Part shown: positions 18,706 to 26,386 of the stretch, in pieces | Numbering within the stretch: the first letter of the stretch is position 1 | Layout of the letters: each line of letters begins with the position of its first letter | DNA from: Undibacterium umbellatum | GTDB taxonomy: Bacteria > Pseudomonadota > Gammaproteobacteria > Burkholderiales > Burkholderiaceae_D | DNA: 64,000 bases | Assembly (NCBI RefSeq): GCF_014284125.1 | Contig: NZ_JACOFX010000002.1 | Coordinates: 806,001-870,000 of the forward strand | Direction: 5' to 3' | Position numbers and translations under genes: made by a program | Notes under the pieces: model-generated | What the model was told of the DNA's origin: nothing | Databases searched by the model: none | Seen by the model: only the letters and a program-made list of their open reading frames with translations

Positions 18706-20487
18706 ATGAGACAAGTCAGCTTGTGCAAAGTTCTTTTAATTTTGGGTATTTCTGCGGAAATTTCGACATCCTCAGCGCAGAATGTCACGTTTTCCATCGA
18801 TACCCAGGCTGAGCGCAAAACCATCAGCCCGCTGATTTATGGCTATAACGCATACGCCGATGGTACTAACCGTGCCGGCTGGGAAAATCAGGGTGGGCAA
18901 GCCAGTTTGCAAAGTCTGAACTTGCGCTCACGTCGCCTGGGTGGCAACAACATGACCAGTTATAACTGGGAAAATGGTGTCAGTAATTCAGGTAATGACT
19001 GGTGTCATTCCTCCAATGCGGGTGTCAGTGCCACTGCTGGGGCGGGTAATCCCAATTCAAACAATGGCCTGGCGTATTACGCACCCGGTGCCGCATTGCA
19101 GAGTTTCCAGGATCAGTCGCTGGTGTTGGGTACGTATTCTCTGTTGCAATTGCCAGCGGCTGGCAAATTACCCAAAGATATCGTCAATCTTTATCCTCCC
19201 TCAGGCTGTATGGGTTATCAACTGTGGCAGAGTACGGCTGGGCCATCCAATGTTGATGCCGCGCGCTGGGTGAATATCGTTAATGACAAACCCGCGTCGG
19301 CTGGTGGTTTGAGCCTGGCTCCTGGCCTGAATGATGGTGTGGTCTATATAGACGAAGAGATCAATTTCCTGGTGCAAAAGTATGGAGTGGCTTCTTCTGC
19401 GCAAGGCGTGAAAGGCTATGAAATCGATAATGAGCCTGATCTCTGGCATCACTGGACGACGCCCAGCGGTGAAAGTGGCACACATGCCAATCTGTATCCT
19501 GTTGTGACGACCGTGACTGATGTATTGCAAAAGAATATCAGTTTGGCGAAGACCATCAAGCGCATGGATGCCAGTGCCGAGACTTTTGGCCCGGCCATGA
19601 GCGGTTATCTGGGTTTGTTCAGCCTGTGGGCAGTGTGGGATGGATCCGCCTCGCATCAACCGACAGACTGGGCGCAATACAATGTCGAGCCTTATTACAG
19701 CAATAATACTGGTGACCGTTATCGCTATAACGGCATGGGCATGGCAAATGCCTATCTGGCGAAAATGAATCAGGCGTCGCAAAGTGCTGGTCGCCGTTTG
19801 CTGGATGTGTTTTCTTTTCATTACTATCCGCAAGCTGCATACAATGCGACTGACCGGGTACAGGCTGCCCGCAGCCTGTGGGATGCCAGTTATGTAGAGC
19901 CAAGCTGGATCACCCAGACCGGCAACGGTTTTACCGATGGCCGTGCCTTGCAAATGCTGCCCAAGTTGCAGCGCTCCATCAATGATTTTTATCCCGGCAC
20001 CAAGTTGGCGGTGACTGAATATGATTTTGGTGGCAAGGGCGATATCACCGGTGCCATCGCCCAGGCAGATGCCTTGGGTGCATTTGGTAAGCAGGGTGTT
20101 TATCTGGCGACTTATTTTGGTGATGCAGAGCAGTTCATCGCTGCCGGATTTAAAATCTATAGAAACTACGACGGCAATAAATCTGTATTTCCTGCCACTT
20201 CAGTCAAGGCTGTTTCCAGCAATAACACAAGCGCTGCTGTGTATGCAGCGGTCGATGTCAATGACCCCAATGTCATCCATGTTATTGCCATTAATCGACA
20301 GGCCAGCAATGTGTCCAGCAGCTTTCAGCTTAGCCATCCAGTGAACATGAAGTATGCCCAAGTCTGGGGTGTCAGTGGTAGCAGCAATGCCATTACCGTC
20401 AGAAGTGGTCTCAGTAATATTTCAAAAAATAAATTCAGCTATACCTTGCCAGCACGTTCTGTCCTGCATTTCGTATTGAAGCCCTGA
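18706..20487 (+). CDS. GH44 family endoglucanase/xyloglucanase, secreted
   Basis: A 593-residue glycoside hydrolase of family 44, which cleaves beta-1,4-glucans such as cellulose derivatives or xyloglucan. A short signal peptide (MRQVSLCKVLLILGISAEIS, cleavage near SSAQ) precedes the family N-terminus ISPLIYGYNAY. The RLGGNNMTSYNWENG motif is typical. The acid/base is likely E243 in YEIDNEPDLW and the nucleophile E438 in LAVTEYDFGG. A C-terminal beta-sandwich of about 90 residues follows the barrel. ATG at 18706 is supported by AGGAG; the frame is open further upstream. No carbohydrate-binding module is seen. It is isolated from other polysaccharide genes. Confidence 0.92.
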   Translation: MRQVSLCKVLLILGISAEISTSSAQNVTFSIDTQAERKTISPLIYGYNAYADGTNRAGWENQGGQASLQSLNLRSRRLGGNNMTSYNWENGVSNSGNDWCHSSNAGVSATAGAGNPNSNNGLAYYAPGAALQSFQDQSLVLGTYSLLQLPAAGKLPKDIVNLYPPSGCMGYQLWQSTAGPSNVDAARWVNIVNDKPASAGGLSLAPGLNDGVVYIDEEINFLVQKYGVASSAQGVKGYEIDNEPDLWHHWTTPSGESGTHANLYPVVTTVTDVLQKNISLAKTIKRMDASAETFGPAMSGYLGLFSLWAVWDGSASHQPTDWAQYNVEPYYSNNTGDRYRYNGMGMANAYLAKMNQASQSAGRRLLDVFSFHYYPQAAYNATDRVQAARSLWDASYVEPSWITQTGNGFTDGRALQMLPKLQRSINDFYPGTKLAVTEYDFGGKGDITGAIAQADALGAFGKQGVYLATYFGDAEQFIAAGFKIYRNYDGNKSVFPATSVKAVSSNNTSAAVYAAVDVNDPNVIHVIAINRQASNVSSSFQLSHPVNMKYAQVWGVSGSSNAITVRSGLSNISKNKFSYTLPARSVLHFVLKP

Positions 20488-20496
20488 GTCGTAAAG

Positions 20497-20520
20497 TAGC
20501 CACCAGCAGCCTGGTGGCTA
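20497..20520. terminator. Hairpin between convergent genes
   Basis: A perfect 10-bp stem TAGCCACCAG/CTGGTGGCTA around CAGC lies between the GH44 and reductase stop codons. The T runs on either side are poor, so it may be a weak bidirectional terminator. Confidence 0.55.
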
Positions 20521-20533
20521 GATCTAGTGCAGC

Positions 20534-21547
20534 TTATGCCTGTGTGACTTTCAGGATCAGCTTGCCATTGTTTTCGCCAGTAAACAGTTTCTGGAAAGTC
20601 GCAGGGAAATTTTCCAGTCCATCAACGATATCTTCACGGCTTTTCAGTTTGCCAGACATGATCCAGCCACCCATGACCATAGCGGCTTCCATGGCGCGTG
20701 GATAAAAGTCAGACACCATGATGCCCTTCATCGTTGCACGTTTCACCATCAGGTTCAGGTAATTGGAAGGTCCCTTGATCGCCGTTGTATTGTTATACTG
20801 GGATATCGCACCGCAGATGACGACGCGGGCACCAAAGGCCAGTTGCGCCAGGGCCGCATCCAGAATGTCGCCACCGACATTATCGAAATACACATCAATA
20901 CCTTTAGGGCAATGCTGCTTCAGGGCAGCGCTGACATCTTCACTCTTGTAGTCGATGGCGGCATCAAAACCCAGTTCTTCTACCAGGTAACGGACTTTAT
21001 CTGCACCGCCGGCGATACCGACGACACGCGCACCCTTGATCTTGGCGATCTGGCCGACGATGGCGCCCACCGCACCTGCTGCACCGGATATCACAACCGT
21101 ATCACCTTCCTTGGGTTGGCCGACTTCCAGCAAGCCAAAGTAGGCGGTCATGCCTGGCATGCCCAGGGTACTCAAATACAGTGGCAGCGGCGCAAGTTTA
21201 GGATCAACCTTATGGATGCCATTACCGTCGGAATAGGCGTATTCCTGCATGCCCAATATGCCGCTGACATGCTCACCGACAGCGAATTTAGGATTGTTTG
21301 ATTCAACTACCTGGCCAACAGCCAGAGCGCGCATGACTTCGCCTATCGCCACTGGTGGCATGTAGGAATTTTTGCTCTCATTCATCCAGCCGCGCATGGC
21401 CGGGTCGAGCGAGATATACAGGTTTTTGATCAGTACTTCACCTGCTTGCAGATCACGCAATGGCTCCGTAACATGATTGAAATCGCTGGCTTTGATGCTT
21501 CCTTGTGGACGGGCTGCAAGTTTGAATTGGGAGTTGATTGCGTTCAT
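20534..21547 (-). CDS. NADP-dependent MDR oxidoreductase, CurA-like
   Basis: A 337-residue zinc-free medium-chain reductase of the leukotriene B4 dehydrogenase/CurA group, which reduces activated C=C bonds with NADPH. Matching segments to E. coli CurA include LYISLDPAMRGWM, LGMPGMTAYFGLLEVGQPKEGD and CPKGIDVYFDNVGG. The nucleotide-binding loop is GAAGAVGAIVGQ. No structural or catalytic zinc ligands are seen. It is divergent from a LysR regulator gene with 152 bases between starts, the usual layout for a regulator and its target. The physiological substrate is unknown. Confidence 0.94.
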   Translation of the reverse strand: MNAINSQFKLAARPQGSIKASDFNHVTEPLRDLQAGEVLIKNLYISLDPAMRGWMNESKNSYMPPVAIGEVMRALAVGQVVESNNPKFAVGEHVSGILGMQEYAYSDGNGIHKVDPKLAPLPLYLSTLGMPGMTAYFGLLEVGQPKEGDTVVISGAAGAVGAIVGQIAKIKGARVVGIAGGADKVRYLVEELGFDAAIDYKSEDVSAALKQHCPKGIDVYFDNVGGDILDAALAQLAFGARVVICGAISQYNNTTAIKGPSNYLNLMVKRATMKGIMVSDFYPRAMEAAMVMGGWIMSGKLKSREDIVDGLENFPATFQKLFTGENNGKLILKVTQA

Positions 21548-21622
21548 GTTTTTTCCTTGTCGGCTTTAGTCGTTGCTTGTTGAGTCAGCAAAGCGCTGAC
21601 CATGGAGAGCAGTATAGGCTGG

Positions 21623-21672
21623 ATATTGTTGCCTGATAAGGTGGGAATATTGCATAATATTGTTGCCTAATA
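21623..21672. promoter_or_regulatory. Direct repeats, putative LysR binding region
   Basis: Two copies of ATATTGTTGCCT(G/A)ATA at 21623 and 21657, 34 bases apart and in the same orientation, flank a small palindrome AATATT-GCAT-AATATT. They lie between the divergent reductase and LysR genes. Confidence 0.55.
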
Positions 21673-21699
21673 TAGGATTATAAAGTAAGGAATTCCGTG

Positions 21700-22590
21700 A
21701 TGAATCCACAACATCTGGCCGCATTTGCCACCATAATCCGCGCTGGCAGCATCAGCAAGGCGGCTATACAACTGGGTTGCGGCAAGTCTTTGCTGTCGCG
21801 GCAACTGGCAAAACTGGAAGAGGATCTGGGCGCGCGCCTGATACAACGCTCGACCCGCAGGCTGACCTTGACCGAGATTGGTGAGCAAGTCTTGCATGAA
21901 GCACAGCGCATCGATACTGCTCTTGCGAATATAGAACAAATGGCAGGTCAGCATCAGCAAGAAGTCAAAGGGCGCTTGCGCGTTACTTGCCCCATGCCAG
22001 CCGTCGCCAGGCTGGTGCCAGTCATGACGGAATTTTGTCAGCGCTATCCGCAAATTGATTTTGCCCTGCAGGTTGAAGACCGACTAGTGGACTTGATCGC
22101 CGATCAAATTGATGTAGCGATCCGCGTTGCCCATCTGGACGACTCCAACCTGATCGCCCGCAAACTGGTGGATAGCCAGCGCATACTGTGTGCTTCACCT
22201 GGCTATCTGGCAAAGGCAGGTAATCCAGTCGTCGCAGAAGATCTGGCCCAACATGCCTGCTTGTTGTATATCAACGCTGGCAGGGTCAATGATGAATGGA
22301 CTTTGCTGCAGAGCGGTGAAATGAAAAAAGTAAGGGTAAGCAGCCATTTTCAATCGAATAATGGTATTGCCCTGGTGACTGCTGCCTGTTCGGGTGCTGG
22401 TATCTTGTTGATCGACAGGTTGATTGTCAGCAAGCATCTGAAGAGTGGGGAATTGGTACCTGTGCTGGACAATTATCAATTGCCCAGCGGTTCACCTGTG
22501 TATGCAGTTTATCCAGCACGTGACTGGCTGGCGTTAAAGACGGCCACTTTCGTGGCCTTCCTGCAGGAGAGATTATTTACTGGCGTCTGA
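21700..22590 (+). CDS. LysR-family transcriptional regulator
   Basis: A 296-residue LysR-type regulator. The N-terminal winged HTH is LAAFATIIRAGSISKAAIQLG followed by KSLLSRQLAKLEEDLGARL. The co-inducer domain begins near residue 90 with GRLRVTCPM. AGGAA lies seven bases before ATG 21700; a GTG three bases earlier is also possible. It is divergent from the CurA-like reductase and probably controls it. Its last 18 bases overlap the 3' end of the convergent S9 hydrolase gene. Confidence 0.94.
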   Translation: MNPQHLAAFATIIRAGSISKAAIQLGCGKSLLSRQLAKLEEDLGARLIQRSTRRLTLTEIGEQVLHEAQRIDTALANIEQMAGQHQQEVKGRLRVTCPMPAVARLVPVMTEFCQRYPQIDFALQVEDRLVDLIADQIDVAIRVAHLDDSNLIARKLVDSQRILCASPGYLAKAGNPVVAEDLAQHACLLYINAGRVNDEWTLLQSGEMKKVRVSSHFQSNNGIALVTAACSGAGILLIDRLIVSKHLKSGELVPVLDNYQLPSGSPVYAVYPARDWLALKTATFVAFLQERLFTGV

Positions 22591-24600
22591 TGCTGCCAGC
22601 GGCTGGCCTTTACCGATATTCTGCTCGAGGAATTTTTCTACTCGGCCCCAGAAATCGATATTGTTTTTGAGCAGGTAGAAACTATGGCCTTCTTCAGCGT
22701 ATTCCACCCATTCGACGTTGGCATTTTTTTCCTTGACTGCCTTATAGAACTTTGTTCCATGTTCCAAGGGGACACGATTGTCGTGCTTGCCGTGAGCCAT
22801 CAGTAAGGGGCGGGTTAGCTTGCCAGCATTTTCCAAAGGTGATGTGGCTTTCAATTGTGCGGCGTCCTTGACTTGATCACCTATCAATACTGGCATGCCA
22901 AACCACTTGAACTGATCACTCACTTCAATCAGGTGAGTGTCATACAGCAGATTAATATCTGTAATGCCAGCCCATACTATACCGCAACGAAAAATGTCCG
23001 GGTCTTTGATCAGGCCCATCAGGCTTGCATAGCCGCCATAGTCGGCGCCGGCAATACACACACGTTTGGGATCGACATAACCTTTGCTTGCTGCCCATTT
23101 GGCGGCATCGGCGATATCGTCCTGCATGGAAAGTCCCCATTGCTTGAGACCGGCTTGAAAATGCTTCAAGCCATATCCCAAACTACCTCGATAATCTGGC
23201 TCTATCACTGCGTAGCCGCGTGAAGCCAAAAACTGGACTTGTGCGTTGAAACCCCAATGATTGCCACGGGCATATGGGCCGCCATGTATCAAAACCACTG
23301 CGGGCAGGTTTTTGCCCGTACTGTTTTTTGGCAAAGTCAAATTGACCGGTATTTGCATGCCGTCGCGGGCGGTATAGGATAGCATTTCTTTCTCAGCCAT
23401 TTGCTCTGGCTTGATCTCAGGCTTGCTGGTACCCAGGCGTACTAATTTCCCTGTGCTGAAATTAAACAACTGCCAACTACCAGGCGCAACGTCAGAATAA
23501 GAGTAAACCAGTGCGATATTGGTTTTCAGATCAGAGGGGAAATGCAATGCATTAAAGGTATCTGGCATAAGAGCATCGACCTGCTTTTGTTTGGCGGCGA
23601 TGGATTCGTCAAACCAGATTGTCGCCGGCCTGCTCATTTCATAGCGCATGCCAAGGACTTTTTTTTCTGACTGGTTATAAATCAGTTGTCCCTCAAAGTC
23701 ATAGCCTTTCAGTGAAATGACTGGTTCAGCGTCCAGTTGATTTTTTTCCAGATCAAAGCGATACAAAGAGCTGAGGTCTTTCCCATTGTTGGCGCGTACG
23801 TATAGATCACCTTCAGGGCTGAAAAACACAGGAGTAATCCTGTCATAAGATGCCCATTCAGACGTAGCCAGTGTGCGCCAGGCATCTTTTTTTGGGTCTT
23901 TATAGTAAATGACAGATTTTTCTTCAGCAGTCGTGACAGCTATACGTGGCATACCGTTCTTGTCTATCAACCACCTGCTAACTTTGCCTGGACGGGGAGT
24001 GACTTCTGTATTACCCGTCATGGTATTGAGGCGATAGAGGTCACGTGCACCTGCTCCTGCTGATTGCGTAACGAATATGTCTGGTGAAGCAGAACCATGT
24101 GCAATGTCGAGAAAGTGAGTGTCCCACGGTAATTCATTGCCGACGACCTTGGTACGGGCGCCAGTGTACTGGTGCGTGACCAGACGCAAGCGCTTGCTAC
24201 GGTCTTTGTTAACTGCATACAGGCCCGGGCCGAAAAAACGTTGAACATCCTTGTATTGCAGGTCGGTCAGGTCATACACCAGGCGGTCGTTATTAATCCA
24301 GTGGAAGGATCGCACATCCTTGTCTTCGTAGTTGGCGATAATTTCCGGACGCAGTTGACCAACTTCCAGTACTGCCAGCACCATACGGTCATTGGCACCC
24401 TTCATGATCATGGCGATGTTTTTGCCATCAGGTGACAGGCGGGCATCATGGAATTGCGATTCTTTGAAAAAACTAGCAATAGGAATAGGTTCAGCCACGG
24501 CATGCGAAACTGGAGCCTGAAGCAAGAGCAGGCTGCCGAGAACACCAAAGGCGATTTTGAGGGCGAGAGGCTTGTAAAAGTGATGCATGCGCGCTTTCAT
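22573..24600 (-). CDS. S9-family alpha/beta hydrolase with Asp in nucleophile elbow
   Basis: A 675-residue exported protein with the architecture of prolyl oligopeptidase-family S9 enzymes: signal peptide (hydrophobic FGVLGSLLLLQAPVSHAVA), a seven-bladed propeller-like region with LSPDGKNIAMIM, and a C-terminal alpha/beta hydrolase domain from about residue 420 (LIHGGPYARGNHWGFN). The nucleophile elbow reads GADYGGYA, with D520 where S9 peptidases have Ser. The acid (HGKHDNRVP) and His (EEGHSFY) are present. ATG at 24600 is chosen; ATG 24588 and 24621 are also possible. It overlaps the LysR 3' end by 18 bases. It may be an Asp-nucleophile hydrolase or a non-catalytic homologue. Confidence 0.85.
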   Translation of the reverse strand: MKARMHHFYKPLALKIAFGVLGSLLLLQAPVSHAVAEPIPIASFFKESQFHDARLSPDGKNIAMIMKGANDRMVLAVLEVGQLRPEIIANYEDKDVRSFHWINNDRLVYDLTDLQYKDVQRFFGPGLYAVNKDRSKRLRLVTHQYTGARTKVVGNELPWDTHFLDIAHGSASPDIFVTQSAGAGARDLYRLNTMTGNTEVTPRPGKVSRWLIDKNGMPRIAVTTAEEKSVIYYKDPKKDAWRTLATSEWASYDRITPVFFSPEGDLYVRANNGKDLSSLYRFDLEKNQLDAEPVISLKGYDFEGQLIYNQSEKKVLGMRYEMSRPATIWFDESIAAKQKQVDALMPDTFNALHFPSDLKTNIALVYSYSDVAPGSWQLFNFSTGKLVRLGTSKPEIKPEQMAEKEMLSYTARDGMQIPVNLTLPKNSTGKNLPAVVLIHGGPYARGNHWGFNAQVQFLASRGYAVIEPDYRGSLGYGLKHFQAGLKQWGLSMQDDIADAAKWAASKGYVDPKRVCIAGADYGGYASLMGLIKDPDIFRCGIVWAGITDINLLYDTHLIEVSDQFKWFGMPVLIGDQVKDAAQLKATSPLENAGKLTRPLLMAHGKHDNRVPLEHGTKFYKAVKEKNANVEWVEYAEEGHSFYLLKNNIDFWGRVEKFLEQNIGKGQPLAASDASK

Positions 24601-24662
24601 TGCTGGAATGGAATTGTGCATTATATACAAGATGAAATCAGATTAAATACAGATTGATAAAT

Positions 24663-24668
24663 GTCAAA
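24663..24668 (-). promoter_or_regulatory. Candidate -35 for S9 hydrolase gene
   Basis: Minus-strand TTGACA is a perfect -35. The best downstream -10-like hexamers are TTAATC at about 15 bases and a separate TATAAT at 24625-24620, so the exact pairing is unclear. Confidence 0.35.
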
Positions 24669-24699
24669 CATGCTTTAGAGGCAATGCTCTTGGTGCAAG

Positions 24700-24735
24700 A
24701 AAGGCCTGTATTGCTTTCACAATACATGCCTTTTT
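24700..24735. terminator. Terminator after argD
   Basis: AAAGGC-C-TGTATTG pairs with CAATACA-T-GCCTTT (one mismatch), with T-rich flanks on both strands. It lies 15 bases past the argD stop on the minus strand. Confidence 0.75.
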
Positions 24736-24749
24736 CTTTATCTTGAAGC

Positions 24750-25946
24750 TCAGGCTGCGTTTTTGACTTGCTGTATTACGATACGCAACATGCTAATCAG
24801 CTCATCAATTTCTTCCTTTGTCACATTCAGGGCCGGCATGAAGCGCAGCAGGTCAGGACGAGGTGAATTGATCAGCAAACCTACTGGTTCCATATCACGG
24901 GCAACTTCTACCAGCTTGCCACCGATATTCTCACCCAGTTTCAAGGCGCGCAGCAAACCAAAGCCACGCTCGCCTTGCATGCCAAATTCTTCAGACAGTT
25001 TTTCCAGTTGCTGACTCAGGTATTCTGCTTTTTCCTTAACCGATGCCAGGAAGCCTGGCTTGGTCAGTTCCTTGAATACGGCAATGCCGACAGCCGCCAT
25101 CAAAGGAGCACCGTTGTAAGTGCCGCCCTGGTCGCCAGGGACAAAGCAGGCCACTTCTTCACGGCACAGCAGGGCACCCAGAGGTACACCGCCACCTATG
25201 CCCTTGGCCAGTGTCATGATGTCGGGCTCTATGTTGGACAATTGATATCCAAACAATTCACCTGTACGGCCCATACCGGTCTGTACTTCATCAACGATGA
25301 GCAACAGGCCATGCTTCTTAGTCAACTCACGCAGGGCTTGCATGAACTCAGGGCTGGCAGGAATCACGCCGCCTTCGCCTTGCACGGGCTCCAGCATGAC
25401 ACCGACGGTTTTGTCGGTGATCAGTTTTTCTACCGATGCGATATCGTTCAAATCTGCCTTGGGGAAGCCGCTGACTTGTGGGGCAAAAATCGTGTCCCAG
25501 CCTGGTTTTCCGGAGGCAGACATCATCGCCAGGGTACGGCCATGGAAGCCATGGTCAAAGGTAATGATTTCAAAGGCACCGTTCTTGTTCAACTGGCCCC
25601 ATTTGCGCGCCAGTTTGACTGCGCCTTCATTGGCTTCAGCACCACTGTTGGTGAAAAACACGCGGTCAAAGCAAGAGTTTTTGGTCAGCAGATCAGCAAA
25701 CTCCACCATGGGTGCGTTGTAGAAAGCTGGGGATGGATTCAGCAATTTTTTTGATTGCGTGACCAGCGCATCATGAATCACTTCAGGACAATGGCCCAGG
25801 CAGTTGACCGCCCAGCCTTGCAGATAATCAAGATATCGCTTGCCCTTGTGATCAGTCAAGTACATGCCCTTGCCTTCAACGAACACAAGTTCAGGGCGCG
25901 GGGTGATGTACATCAGGGAATTTACGTTGTACTGACTGAATTCCAT
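24750..25946 (-). CDS. argD: Acetylornithine transaminase (class III aminotransferase)
   Basis: A 398-residue PLP-dependent class III aminotransferase that best fits ArgD, converting N-acetylglutamate semialdehyde to N-acetylornithine in arginine synthesis. Signatures are [35 protein letters not shown] and [16 protein letters not shown]248 in LAKGIGGG binds PLP. AGGAG lies seven bases before the ATG. The gene is monocistronic, with its own promoter near 26160 and a terminator after it. A 200-base leader contains a small Arg-codon-rich ORF and an intrinsic terminator, which argues for arginine control and supports the ArgD assignment over other omega-aminotransferases. Confidence 0.92.
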   Translation of the reverse strand: MEFSQYNVNSLMYITPRPELVFVEGKGMYLTDHKGKRYLDYLQGWAVNCLGHCPEVIHDALVTQSKKLLNPSPAFYNAPMVEFADLLTKNSCFDRVFFTNSGAEANEGAVKLARKWGQLNKNGAFEIITFDHGFHGRTLAMMSASGKPGWDTIFAPQVSGFPKADLNDIASVEKLITDKTVGVMLEPVQGEGGVIPASPEFMQALRELTKKHGLLLIVDEVQTGMGRTGELFGYQLSNIEPDIMTLAKGIGGGVPLGALLCREEVACFVPGDQGGTYNGAPLMAAVGIAVFKELTKPGFLASVKEKAEYLSQQLEKLSEEFGMQGERGFGLLRALKLGENIGGKLVEVARDMEPVGLLINSPRPDLLRFMPALNVTKEEIDELISMLRIVIQQVKNAA

Positions 25947-25998
25947 TTCAAGACTCCTAAGGTCGTTACAGTGGGTGGGGAAGATAAAAATTCAAGGT

Positions 25999-26029
25999 AA
26001 AAAAAAGCCACAGGGATAAACCTGTGGCT
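25999..26029 (-). terminator. Intrinsic terminator inside argD leader (attenuator)
   Basis: Minus-strand stem AGCCACAGG/CCTGTGGCT (9 bp, perfect) around six bases is followed by eight T. It lies between the leader ORF and argD, 53 bases before the argD start, so transcription must read through it to express argD. Confidence 0.88.
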
Positions 26030-26068
26030 GGATATTCGTGGTGCAGCTTTTTACGCGCACGCTCACTC

Positions 26069-26146
26069 CTACATCGGCCCAGGCTCGCTAAGCGAGTCGC
26101 GACGTCGTGCAATATTTGGTGAGGACATGTCAGTAAAAATTTTCAT
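26069..26146 (-). CDS. Putative argD leader peptide with three consecutive Arg codons
   Basis: A 25-codon frame from ATG 26146 to TAG 26069. Residues 14-16 are Arg-Arg-Arg, encoded CGA CGT CGC. The frame sits between a good sigma-70 promoter and the terminator at 25999. The predicted +1 coincides with the A of the ATG, so the message would be leaderless, which would explain the lack of a Shine-Dalgarno. A hairpin (CTCGC-TTA-GCGAG) follows the Arg codons immediately, and CCTGGGC just after it can pair with the terminator's 5' arm. I infer a translation-controlled attenuator. The alternative is a chance ORF within a REP-like sequence. Confidence 0.55.
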   Translation of the reverse strand: MKIFTDMSSPNIARRRDSLSEPGPM

Positions 26147-26153
26147 AAAACGG

Positions 26154-26182
26154 ATAGTAGGACTTTTTGCGCACTGCGTCAA
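26154..26182 (-). promoter_or_regulatory. Sigma-70 promoter for argD leader
   Basis: Minus-strand TTGACG (26182-26177), a 17-base spacer, then TACTAT (26159-26154). Seven bases later is the A of the leader-peptide ATG. Confidence 0.7.
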
Positions 26183-26386
26183 AATAATTTTGCGGTTTAT
26201 CCATTAAGCGACTTGTTTCAATTGGTTCGTCAATGTCAATACTGGGTGAGGCTCAGATTAGTCATAAGAGAATCGTCATATCCAAGCGATCCCAGGCATT
26301 CGCCTAAAAAGAGAGTAAAAAATAGATCTATTCAAATTTGAATAATAGACATGTAGGTATGTTCATTGTAAATGTATTTCAAGTGA

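Larger units (their letters stand above)
25947..26386. other. Intergenic region with argD leader and amidase upstream sequence
   Basis: The left half is the argD leader. The right half (26183-26386) is AT-rich and holds a 14-base perfect palindrome ATTCAAATTTGAAT at 26330-26343, extendable to TCTATT/AATAGA with one unpaired base. This could be an operator for the amidase gene. Nothing else is recognised. Confidence 0.5.

Noticed and set aside
26031..26100. Argument that the argD leader is only a REP element (GTAGGAG followed by a GC-rich stretch)
   Set aside because: It resembles Pseudomonas-type REP ends, but the window holds no second copy and the promoter, ORF and terminator order is too regular; kept as an alternative, not preferred.
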